64,000 bases of DNA from Bolinopsis microptera (lineage: Eukaryota > Ctenophora > Tentaculata > Lobata > Bolinopsidae), in assembly GCF_026151205.1 (NCBI RefSeq), contig NC_087079.1, positions 14,074,445 to 14,138,444 of the forward strand. Direction: 5' to 3'. Numbering within the stretch: the stretch's first letter is position 1; each line of letters starts with the position of its first letter. Below the pieces are notes generated by a model, which did not search any database, was not told where the DNA came from, and was given only the letters and a program-made list of their open reading frames with translations. Of this stretch, positions 46,015-56,508 are shown in pieces. The translations under genes and the position numbers were made by a program.

Positions 46015-46717
46015 TTTATCGGACCTTATTTGGACTGACATTACATGAACGGACATAATTATGAACGGACATTAATATGAACGCTCGAAGGCATTCAAAA
46101 CCATCAAAAATCCGAATTTTTTTCAATTTTTTTGACGTTTTTTTAACTTCAGCAAATGATTTTTAAATCCATTTTTTATACAGTTATCAAACTACCCCGG
46201 TCCTGCATTTCAGTGTCATCACGTGGAGTTTTTCTAGCACTGTTTCATTACCGCCCCTGAGTAATATGAACTACATATACGTATAAGTATAACAACGTCG
46301 GACAATGTCCTTGGCAACACGATTTACCGTAATATCTAGAGGCTGGAACAAGTTTGTCATGTTTGCGGGGACTAGTTCATGAACTTCAACTATGTCGTTG
46401 AGTGCCATAATTTCGTTGACTTTTTTCCGCCAAGTAAGTAACCCTTGAAAACATCATATACTAGTACTTAATTAGAGTTTTCTGTGCCTCCGGCAGACCA
46501 AGGAGAACCTTTCCGTCGTTAACTTACGGCAGAATAAAGTTCTCAAAGTTGTCATATTCTGGACAAAAAGTTCGAAATGGAAAACTTTTTGAAAAAATTT
46601 CAACGGACTTTAACTTGGACGGACATTAATTGAACGGACTTTATTTGAACGGACATTAAGATGAACGCTAGGGCCTCCAGCGTTCAAGTAATGTCCGTCC
46701 AAATAAGGTCCGATAAG
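46015..46717. mobile_element. TIR element (TTATCGGACCTTATTTGGAC) of about 700 bp
   Basis: The left end at 46015 and the inverted right end at 46717 share TTATCGGACCTTATTTGGAC, then GGACATTAC and TGAACG. GTAC flanks both ends (46011-46014, 46718-46721), a likely target-site duplication. Inside, GAACGGACATTAAT-type motifs repeat near both ends. Non-coding, so a MITE. Confidence 0.75.
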
Positions 46718-46734
46718 GTACTCTCTACTCAAAG

Positions 46735-46840
46735 TATGAATATGATGATAAGCTCATTAAGTTAATGAGCTTATCATCATATTCATAATGTAGCGGCTCT
46801 TGAAATGTTAATGATTGACACTTCAAGCTAGCCGCTACAT
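46735..46840. repeat. Two adjacent hairpins, one with perfect 26-bp arms
   Basis: 46735-46760 and 46762-46787 are exact inverted copies with a 1-nt spacer (core GATGATAAGCTCATTAA). Immediately after, ATGTAGCGGCT (46788) pairs with AGCCGCTACAT (46830-46840). Confidence 0.75.
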
Positions 46841-49800
46841 TACCCTGTTTACTGTGCAGTCTGTGTACCGTGTGACTATTAAGTAATTTGAAGTTCTGCT
46901 GCTTCGCTTTGGGACTAGATCTACAGTCTTAGTAGTATAGGTAAAGGTTGTATCAAGTGTAGAATTAGAAAATTATGGGTCTTGCAGCGGTATTATTGCT
47001 TGATATTTTGATTTAGTTAATAAAGTTGTAAATCTGATAGATTGAAAGCCCCTTGTACGGAGAGTGTCTCTAATGCTCTAATGGACTAATTACTACATAC
47101 GTCATCATAATAAGTTTTGATTTTTTAACCCGATGGGCACTCCTGAAAAACATAACTTCTAGGGAAAATGTATCGAACATAAAGAATGAAGTCAAATGTG
47201 ATAAATCAATACTATTAAGTTGTGACTGAATTATATTTATAAAACTGTAGTAGATTTGTATTCTTATTTCTATGAGTATGAGAGAATCTTTAAAATTATT
47301 TTTATTATGCCAACATAAACAATATTAAAAATATTTCGATTTGTGAGTCAAATTTAAGTTTTTCTGAAATTTAAATTCACGGACAACATTCGTTTATAAC
47401 GTGTATAAATTCCTTTTCATCAAGAACAAAAATAGTCTCTGACCGCGCTGAGTTAAAAGTTCAAACAAATGGAAATCAACATAAACATTAAAAATGAACA
47501 ACTTTTAAAGATATTGTGCACTAAGGAAGTGATATCATATATAATTATAATTGTATCTTGGAAAGTAAGTGAAACCAAAATTCGTTAATCGATCATAGTA
47601 ACGGACCAATAATGTCTTAAAATAGCAAGGTAATGTCTTAATGATCCTCCTTTCAGCCTCAGGCGGCAGGCCGGACTCAACGAACATGTATGATGTACAG
47701 CTGTAATTCCAGGCAGTAGAGCCCAGAACTAGAAAAGTTAAAGCTGACTTCAAGAACTTGAGTGGCACTTGTTTTGTGCACCCTTTTGTCTTAGTCTTGT
47801 TAGTGTTACTCGCGCCTGCGCTTTACTCTTTGACACTCTTTGATCTGTGCACTCTTCCGAGAGAGTCCTGACTCAGGACTCCTGCCCAGGAAACCCTACC
47901 GGCTGGGGTATATCTCCAAAAGTAAAATAGATAGAACCTTCCGGTTTTCAACAAAATGTCCGTCCCGTAAATTTAAAGTTGGCTCCCCAGGAGCACAATT
48001 TGGGACAACTTAGATTTTGAATTAAACCAAAAAGTTTGATTTTGGGCTAAATAAAATATCACAGCTTTTAAACTTTGCGAAGTAATGTCGTTGTCATGAC
48101 TACTAGGCTCAATGCAGCGTGCGAAAGGTAAACTTGATGTGACGCGCGACGCCAAACGTGCTGTTGAAAATCTATCACCTCTAGCAAGCCCAGCAGGCGG
48201 TAAGGTTTTCTGGGTGATACTCACGTTCACGCCCACACGCTAGTGTCACATGATTGTACAGTGACTACAATGTATTCTGTGTAAAATTATCTTTATCCCG
48301 GTTGTTGCGACAAGTGAAAATGCTCTTATTAGGGAAAGGAGTTTACTCGACGTTTCAATGTAACTACATCGTATTTTACGTGACTACAATGTACACTCAT
48401 TCCCGCGCACGTAGTTCTTATTCCATCGCGCCTTGCATTGGAAATGGTTATCGTTTTGCCCAGTGTATAAAACATTCCTTTGCATAATACAGCATAATAA
48501 CAGTACAAATTAAAAACCGTGTCAACTCGGCCTTCACCCGGACGTCTCCTCAGAGGTTTGAAGTGTTGGTGCCTTGTCCTGCCTACTGTTTGACTGATCT
48601 TCCACACTTACATAAGTTGTTGCTGCCTGCACTTGACCTCTCCTCGTTCACTTGTTGGCCAGGTGTGGTGGCTCCTCAATTCCTTTGCAATTTGTTTGTT
48701 CGCAGGCTGAGTGCCTGTATTTTAGGACATATAACGTGGCTGGACAGCTCTTGACCACTAGACTCATCAACCACTTCTCACACGTGATCACCTTTCGGAC
48801 CGCTTTCTAGTGTGATCGCATTACCTCCATTATCCTTCATTATCCTCTCCTGCTAATCTGTAGCTTTGCAATTATACCCAATCTTAGACCCTCTTGACAA
48901 TTAGGCCCTCTATGTTGAGACATGATTTCAAGCTAATAGTAATACATAGTTACAAAATTTGTTATTTGGAAGTATTTTATCCTCCATTATCCTCTCCCAT
49001 GCTAATTTGTAGCACACTTTACAATTAGACCCTCTATATATATACTATGTTGAGACATGGTTTCAAGCTAATAGTTATTTAATTTAAAATATTTGGAAGT
49101 TTCTTTTGTAAATCTCTCCGCAATTATACCCTCTTTAATCTTTAATGTTTATATTGTGGCATAGTTCCTAGATAATAGATGTGGATACTCGTGGGGAAGT
49201 GATACATGTTTGTTTACGTTTTAGGTGGCGCCTCTATTCAGCAGGTTGAAGAGGTGATGCAAATTTTGTATTATAGAACACTTGTAACATTTGTAACTCC
49301 TTTTTGTTACCCCCCTTTGAAGGTCCCGAATTATTATCTGAACGAAAGCTCAAAAATTGCTATAGTATAGCCTATACAGAGAAATCGACTTTCTTATCAA
49401 CTCATTTTGATGACTGTTTCTGACCTAAAATTGCACGAAAAATCGATTAAACTAGTATAGGTTTCAGAACCTATAGACACTTCCTTATCCCTCATAATTT
49501 ATGTTTTATAGTTAATACGAGCAACAAGCAACATATATTTTGATCCTTCGGTTGTACTCATGACGTAGGGCCTAGGGAGTTAAGCTGAAACCGAAAGATC
49601 GAGGCAATCCTCACCTTAACTGATCGAACAGGTACTAACACAATTTTCAGATAGAAATGTTCGTTGCAATATGCTTATTGCAGCTTTGCAACTTGAGCGA
49701 AGAGCAGAGTACGAAAACACACAGCAGGTAAGCAACTCATTTTGGTGACTGTTCCTCACCTAACGTTGCACGAGAAATCGATTTAAGTTGGTTTTACAGC

Positions 49801-50521
49801 TCAATAACTGTAAACAATTGTTTGATCAGAACAATTGTCTGCCCAAAAATAATTTCCCGGCTTCCACCAATTCCCCCTTCAGCAAAATACCTAAGAGCTT
49901 TGACCCATGTTGAAGACACGTTTTCATCTTTCCTCCCAGCTATAGCTTCGTGCCATAGTATCGATTAACGCTAATGGGGTGACCCCAGTCTGGCAAATGT
50001 TTCATAAAACGTCACCAGTCGCCGGGTGAATATAGCCTCTTTATATTGTTGCATTTGAGGCAGTAATGTTCACTGAGAATGCACAGTGGGAATACTCGCT
50101 CCGGTCCGTAATGAAGTCTAGCCTGCCTGTACTCACGCTTGTGGACTGCGTACTCCAAGCATGTACGGCAGTCGACAATTATAACTGCAGTGAAAAGTAT
50201 GGTACTATTTTTACTTTATAAGATGCAGAGAACTCCGTTTTACAAACACCAGTTCAAACCAAAATGTCCTTCAATACATTGATAACTGATTACTAATAAA
50301 AATTGTCTACCTCCACAGACTTCATCAGCTTTGTGATACTTGGGTGGTCTGAAAATCCACAGCAGGCAAGAAAAACGTTCAAACAATCATCACAACTGCA
50401 CATAATAGGGACGGGCCGATTCTTGGTTGGTGGTCCATCCCATCCTAGCGACCAATAGCAATCGATGATCTTATGTTATCAGACATGTTTGTGGAGCTAC
50501 TAGATTGTACAAATGATTGTA
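46841..50521. other. Intergenic, diverged short duplications only
   Basis: No gene supported. A unit around 48826-48960 (CCTCCATTATCCTCTC...GTTGAGACATG) recurs at 48980-49100, and 49394-49455 recurs at 49731-49792 (CAACTCATTTTG...GCACGA.AAATCGATT). Confidence 0.5.
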
Positions 50522-50855
50522 GGACTGAATCCCTAACGGACGGAATCACTACCACCCAAATATCACTACTGGTAGTGATTTAGTCCGTTAGGGATTCGAT
50601 CCGAAAATGTACCTCAATCCCTACCAGTTGATCTTAGTTCACTAGTTCTAATATCATGACATGATCTGAGCCGGGGCTCTCATGGAGTGCTTGCTATGGG
50701 GCCTGTCAGACATGTGATCCACAGACTTACGTACGCAACGAGGAGCCCTAACGAGAACTGGTTCGGATCAAGTCATCCATAATGACCTGCTATACGACAA
50801 TACAGTGATGTGAAGTGTGAACCTTCACGGTATCTCAATCAGCTAGCGGGAATAA

Positions 50856-50863
50856 TATATAAA
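50856..50863 (+). promoter_or_regulatory. TATA box of the transposase
   Basis: TATATAAA 39 bp before the transposase ATG, at the distance expected for a short 5' UTR, inside the transposon. Confidence 0.5.
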
Positions 50864-50894
50864 CCCGCAACGCCTGTGTTTATCTTATACCACT

Positions 50895-52158
50895 ATGTCT
50901 TCCTCATCCATCGAGTTTATTCCTGGCAGAAAGAAAGGCAGCCGCAACGTCCTCTACGATGGTCACCTCTACCACCTTAACAGAAAGAAGGAAGACAAGA
51001 CCTACTGGAAGTGCAACAAGTGCAAGTCCCGCCTGATCCTTGTCCAGGACACCTTCTGTTCTGCTACCCCTCATGACCACGAATCTCAACCAGCACAAAT
51101 TGCAGCCCACCGCTCCAAGTCTAAAATGAAGACCCTCGCAGCTACTACCGAGAACTCAACTAAGCAGATTGTTGCAGACTCTGTCGCTGGACTATCCTTC
51201 GAAGCCTCGTCCCGGCTTAACTGTGATCCCAAGTCCTTGGCACGACTAGTCAGACGAGCCAGACAGGCAGCCTACTCCCATCCTGTCAACCCCATCTCCT
51301 TAGAAGACCTGGTGATTCCTCCTGGTGATTCCTCCTAACACGTCGTGGATGGAACCTTTAAGACCTCTCCAGACCTGTTTACTCAACTCTTCACAGTCCA
51401 CGCCTTACACCCTACTGGATGGAGAATCCCTGCAGCCTTTGGACTCCTACCCGGGAAGCGCACCATCATGTACGAGAACATCCTCAACGAACTGGACTCC
51501 TACGGACCCTTCTACCCTCAGTCGGTACTGGTGGACTATGAAATCGCTATCAGAAACGCAGTTTCCAACGTCTGGCCTGGTACTACCTTGAGAGGATGCT
51601 GGTTCCACTTCAAACAGTCCTTGTGAAGACACCTGCAGAGCGAGGGACTTGCTGCTGACTACTCTATCGACAACTCTCCTATCAGAAAGTCCTTCATGCA
51701 GATTGGAGCTCTCCCCTTCGTTCCAGTCAGTGATGTGGACCAGGCGTGGCGGCTTCTCAAACCTTCTCTTCCTGCTGAGATGTCTGCCTTCGCAAGATAC
51801 TTTGAGTCGACATGGATCGGAACCACCTCCACCCCTCCTCTCTTCAGGCACGACTCCTGGAATCACCACGAAGCGTCCCAGATGTTACTACCTCGCTCCA
51901 GCAACATCGCAGAGGGTTGGAACAGCGGCTTCGCCTCCTTGGTCAACTGTCACAACCCTTCCATCTGGAAGTTCTTAGAGTGCATCAAAAGGGATGACAG
52001 ACGTGAAGATCACCAACATCCTCACCAGAAGACCCTTCAAGATAGCAGCAAAGTGGGAGAAGTTTGACCTGGAGATTCAGCGTATTGTTGATGATTATGA
52101 TAACTTTGGGGATGTTACCGAGTTTCTGAAAGCTGTTGGATCTAAGATTTTGGGTTAA
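50895..52158 (+). pseudogene. FLYWCH zinc finger + MULE transposase, decayed
   Basis: DNA-cutting and joining enzyme of the element above. From ATG 50895 the frame gives a FLYWCH finger (F...G...LYDGHLYHL...YWKCNKCKSRL...PHDHE, residues about 8-65), then the MULE catalytic core: D152 in VVDGTFKTS, D214 in LVDYEIAI, C235-x2-H238 in GCWFHF, and a Glu in AEGWNSGF. It is broken three times: TAA at 51336, TGA at 51624, and a one-base frame change between about 51965 and 51990, after which TNILTRRPFKIAAKWEKFDL and VTEFLKAVGSKILG follow to TAA at 52156. Frame is kept across both stops, so decay is recent. A 13-bp direct duplication sits just before the first stop. TATA box at 50856-50863. Confidence 0.88.
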
Positions 52159-52471
52159 TGCTTTAATGTTTACTTATTATTGTGTGATTTAAATTACTGT
52201 ATCAGTATATTATCTATTATTCTTTGACCAAATTTCTGCTTAGTCAATTACCACGAAAAATCTAATAATAATTAACAAAAAATAAAATAATTAACTAATG
52301 AAATACGAATAATTATGCCTTTATTGCAAAGTTCAGTAGGGATCACATCAAAGTGGTTAGGTCTAGATATTAGCGGTAGTGATTTAGTCCGGTAGTGATT
52401 CAGTCAGAAAATATACCTCAATCCCTACCAATAGTGATTGGTAGTGATTCAGTCCGTTAGGGATTCAGTCC

Positions 52472-54819
52472 GGTAGTGATTCAGTCCGCTCACCTAATTG
52501 AATGTATAATACGATTACACCAGTAATTGCTATTATATATATATACACTCGGCTGCGCCTCGTGAAATAACTGCAATAATCGAATTCGGCTTCGCCTCAT
52601 GCGATTATTGTGTCAATTTACACTCGGCTGCGCCTGATCGTGCAATTAATAGTGTAATCGCATTTAGATTAGCGTATATATAATGGCACTTTTGTGAGAA
52701 AACGAGTTCGTTTTCACAAAAGTGCTTAAGTGCAATAAATTGTTTTTTTTTTCAGGCCAAGAGACCCACGACCACCAAATTGCCGTCACTAGGCCAGTTT
52801 TGGACGTAAAAACAATGCCACAATTTTCAGTTTCCGAAATGGCCGATTATCAGGAGTCAGATCATGTCACCAATTTGTGACGTATAATCAGTGATGTGAT
52901 CCATCAGTAGTAATTAATTGACCTACAATAATGGGCCACCCATGTCGTGCAGCCGAACTAGATGCGATCTCCTGGAGTTTCACTTCGCTGTAATAACTCT
53001 GACCACGATCTATACATGTACCTCGATTCGAGTCTAGACCTTTCTTCACCTAACAAAAAGGTGCCGGTCATGGTATTCTGGTAAGTAGGTGCTAACTGCT
53101 AGCTACCCTTTGAGTCTTAAAAATAAGACTCGATCCGACTTCATAGTTTTCATCATTTTAGGATCTAAAATAATGTTGAACAATGAACACTGTAAAATAT
53201 GATCATAAGTAATAATTTCAAACACCTGGCTGGATCGGACTGGCAAGGTGGTTGTTTGGTTCACTAAATCTTTATATTATGTACCAGCCACCAGGTCATG
53301 TTATTGTGTACAATTAAAGGAATTAGGATTAAAGATTTGAAGTGATGTTTTTTGAAACACAAAACTATGTCTCATAGTGCTTACAATATTCAAAAATCGT
53401 GTCCATCTGGTCCCCAAACGGCAGAATCCAGATGTTATTGAAATAACTTATCTTTTACTACCGACAGAGTTTCAAAGATGTACCTATAGTACGGTTGAGT
53501 AATCTTAATCGAATCCAGTAGTTAACTAGAAGTATAATCTAACTGAGTCAGATGTTAACGAGAGAATGTAAGCTGATGACAAGGCCAGCTGTTCCATCAC
53601 GATCATCATGGGGCTGAAATAAGTTGATAATTTTACGTTTAATTACATGACTCATGAGCAAGAACAGGAGTCAGACTCAGAGTAAACCGCTCTCACTCCA
53701 CCTTTTCTGCGACGATTATAATTTTCGTGTCGTTACCAGTTACCAGTTACCACGCCAGGTGCTTGCAGATTTTAGAGCTGAGTTGTTTCTGTTTCAAATT
53801 TTGACGGTCAAGTGATTTGTAAACATTATTGGTTCGATGGTTCAATATAAACAATGCATTAGCACATGACACATGATACATTTAAAGCATGTAGTTCAGG
53901 TCAACTGGCAGTTTATAGTTTTACTTTATAATTTTACTTTAATTCAAGTATTATTAATTTGTAGTTTCATTACTTTCGCTGCTCTGAATGTTAGAAATGG
54001 ATACCTAGGATATCGGCAATCGGTTGATTCAGTGCTCTATTCCAAATTGTTTTAAATTAAAGTATTGGAAATATAGTACGTATATATATAAGGTTTCGAT
54101 ACTGAGAGTGGAAAGGAATTTTGCAATGCCATCTCAAATTATCGTTGCTATGAGTGATTCAGATTGAAGTGACTCGCCCCTGTACAATTACACAATAGGC
54201 ACGTAATTAGTGTCTAATACTCTTAATATAAAGAGTCAGCTCCGAGGTAGCGTTATTCTTTGTCTCATTAGTTCAGTACTCAAACCTCCACTATGGAGAT
54301 TATCTCATTATCTCATTATGTTAAATTAAACTGTGATGGGGGTCTGACTCAGTGATTCTGATCAGGATCTGTAATCTGTATTTTCCAATTACATCAAACA
54401 AAATTGAAGATGCCTTGCGATTATTATCACGCTATCGATATACATGTACCTAGTATTTATGATAGTCAGTCTCACTCTCAGTAATTATTATACGTTTAGG
54501 TCTGTAGGGCATCAGCCATTATAGGCTTCTCTCACCTGGAGCGGGTAGAAACGGTTAGGTCTCAGATCTTTGGGTAGATCGGGGGTGGCATTTTTATTGT
54601 TCTCGTTTTATAATCTTATCAACTTATGATTAGGACCACTCACAAGTCACAATTTACAATTGAATTTGGGATGGTCACTCTGTCCAAAATCCAATCCTAT
54701 TATATTATGTACTACTACTACAGTATTTTGTATTGCCCATTTCCGATTGTATTTCGTTATTCATGAACATTGTTGTTTAGTTGTTAAGCTTATATGCGAT
54801 CAACTACTGAAATGGTTGA
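52472..54819. other. Intergenic, no gene seen
   Basis: Three CTCGGCTGCGCCTCGTG-like motifs at 52548-52640 and a hairpin at 52686-52728 (GCACTTTTGTGAGAAAACGA against TCGTTTTCACAAAAGTGC) suggest a decayed repeat; the rest is featureless. Confidence 0.45.
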
Positions 54820-54821
54820 TA

Positions 54822-55030
54822 CAGGGTGTTCCAAAAAAGACGCCCCAGTGAGAAACCCTTCTCGTTTCCTCAAATTTCCTTTAATTGTTAATGGTACCGA
54901 TCTCTTAGTATTTATGTTATTCTAAAGGGTTGGGAGATTTGTTTGTGACTTCTGAGAACTTTGGCTAACTATTTTGATAAGTTTCTCACTGAAGGGTTTC
55001 TCACTGGGGCGTCTTTTTTGGGACACCCTG
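54822..55030. mobile_element. Mariner-type MITE, 209 bp
   Basis: 40-bp terminal inverted repeats (54822-54861, 54991-55030) differing at one position, beginning CAGGGTGTTCCAAAAAAGAC, flanked by TA on each side (54820-54821, 55031-55032). This is the TIR style and TA target of Tc1/mariner elements (established). No coding capacity. Confidence 0.88.
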
Positions 55031-55495
55031 TAGCTAGAGATAAATAAAAATCGTAAGTAACTCTTACTTGAGCTGGAATTTACTCTAGCTCTTCTCTAAT
55101 CTGCTCGCAATTAATTATTCATCCAATATTTTTGCTGCTTACAGTCTGCTTGGTCGAGAGTCGATAACTGTGAGAATAATGAGTCTTGAAAAACTTAAAG
55201 CTTCTAAATAATATGAGATTCTATCATTTTCAGTTTCATGTTACAGTAACATATATGATATAATACTGTCGACGGTACACATTCGATGAATTTGCAATTT
55301 TTTAAGAATATACATCCTGTAGTCAAATGTCTCAGATTCTTGTTCATTGTTTGGATTTTTACGTTTTGCCTCCTTCGCACACAGCCACAAGCCTGCATGT
55401 CCTGCATGTCTTAATCTCCCTGACCTTTAAAGCTTTAAAGAAAGAACATGCCCATATTTTCCATTTCTTGAGAGCCAAGCAATAGGCACGTGCTG

Positions 55496-55780
55496 TTACT
55501 TCTCTACTGACGCACATTGCACATGTTCCTTGTGACCTGTGACAAAGAGAAATTTCTCATGACAATAAAAACAATAAACATTGCCCATAGTGTATAAAGT
55601 ATACACTTGTTGGCTTGCGGCTTTAGGTTTTATTTTAAGTTTTAGCCTTGTTGGACTTCTTTCTTTCTTTACGTTTTCTAATGGCTGGTCCACTGGCAAC
55701 TGTGTTGGTATGTTCAATTTATGACTATTTATACCCTTGATAAAGTCGGTGTCCTCAATCAAATCGTGTTTCTGTAGCAA
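55496..55780 (-). CDS. Possible zinc-finger protein exon
   Basis: An open stretch ending in a stop at 55496 with a basic region (VKKERSPTRLKLKIKPK) and a C-x2-C...H...C pattern in YCFYCHEKFLFVTGHKEHVQC-like sequence (C and H spaced as in a C2HC finger). It has no ATG; TTTTTATTGCTACAG at its 5' side could be an acceptor, making it a terminal exon. No partner exons were found, so it may be a fragment or chance. Confidence 0.28.
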   Translation of the reverse strand: MLQKHDLIEDTDFIKGINSHKLNIPTQLPVDQPLENVKKERSPTRLKLKIKPKAASQQVYTLYTMGNVYCFYCHEKFLFVTGHKEHVQCASVEK

Positions 55781-56450
55781 TAAAAATCTCCATAAGAATC
55801 GGTTGTTGCCGGTAAAGTGTAACAGGCTATCGATCCTGTGATACTGCAGATCAGACGTTTCTGAATGTAGTTACTTTTTACAGATGTCCCTTGTTTTAGC
55901 TTAAACTCTTAATGACATCTAACATTACCCTATTTCTGAATTCTGACAGCAGTTTCCTATAAGTATACTGCTATACAGTTACTTGTTTTCTAAAGATATA
56001 TAGTGGACGACAATATACATACTTAGCTGTTATCTCTATTCAAAGACGTAAAACATTCAGAACAAAGGTTAGAAGGTTTGTTATTGCTTTATTGTAAGGC
56101 TTCGTGTCAAAAAAGATCTTTACTCGTAACCGAGTCATAACGAATGACTGAGTAGTAGTACACTTCACAGACTTCAAAACAATGCCATAACCACCGGTAC
56201 TTGTAGTAATAAAGTGACTTCACTACATGTGATCATGGTTGCTATACTTTTAGTGGTTACTGTTATTGTTAGGCGTTTGACTTTGTGTTACTGTTTGTGC
56301 GACCGAAGCGTTTGTATTTGATCAGTTGTAAGTTAGTTAAAGTTCTATTTCATTTTAATGAGGGTTAATGTGTTAATTAATAATTCAATTATTTAGAATA
56401 CCATGCAGTCTATGATGAATATGATTGATGAAAGGAAATAGATAACTGTG

Positions 56451-56508
56451 ATGCAAGTTTTTCTACTGTGTCTCCTGATTGTACTGCAACTCTCGTTAGA
56501 ATTAAAAG
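56451..56508 (+). CDS. F-type lectin exon 1 (signal peptide)
   Basis: ATG followed by a hydrophobic stretch typical of a signal peptide. Donor GTGATT, phase 1, matching the next exon. Confidence 0.78.

Larger units (their letters stand above)
50522..52471 (+). mobile_element. Mutator-like DNA transposon (FLYWCH-MULE, Phantom type) with 33-bp TIRs
   Basis: Bounded by terminal inverted repeats at 50522-50554 and 52439-52471 that match at 32 of 33 positions (GGACTGAATCCCTAACGGAC core). Further copies of the GATTCAGTCCG/TAGTGATT motif lie subterminally at both ends (50571-50602, 52377-52410, 52472-52490). Inside is an intronless FLYWCH zinc finger plus MULE transposase reading frame. Animal Mutator-like elements with this domain pair have been described as Phantom (established knowledge). 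The coding part is richer in G+C and in C-ending codons than its AT-rich surroundings. Exact outer ends and target-site duplication were not resolved. Confidence 0.85.

Noticed and set aside
51336-51626. Stop-codon readthrough or recoding of the transposase TAA and TGA
   Set aside because: No recoding structure is seen, and a third lesion (frame change near 51980) shows ordinary decay.
51325-51978. Alternative-frame ORFs across the transposase
   Set aside because: Shadows of the FLYWCH-MULE frame, which alone carries the D, D, CxxH and E motifs.
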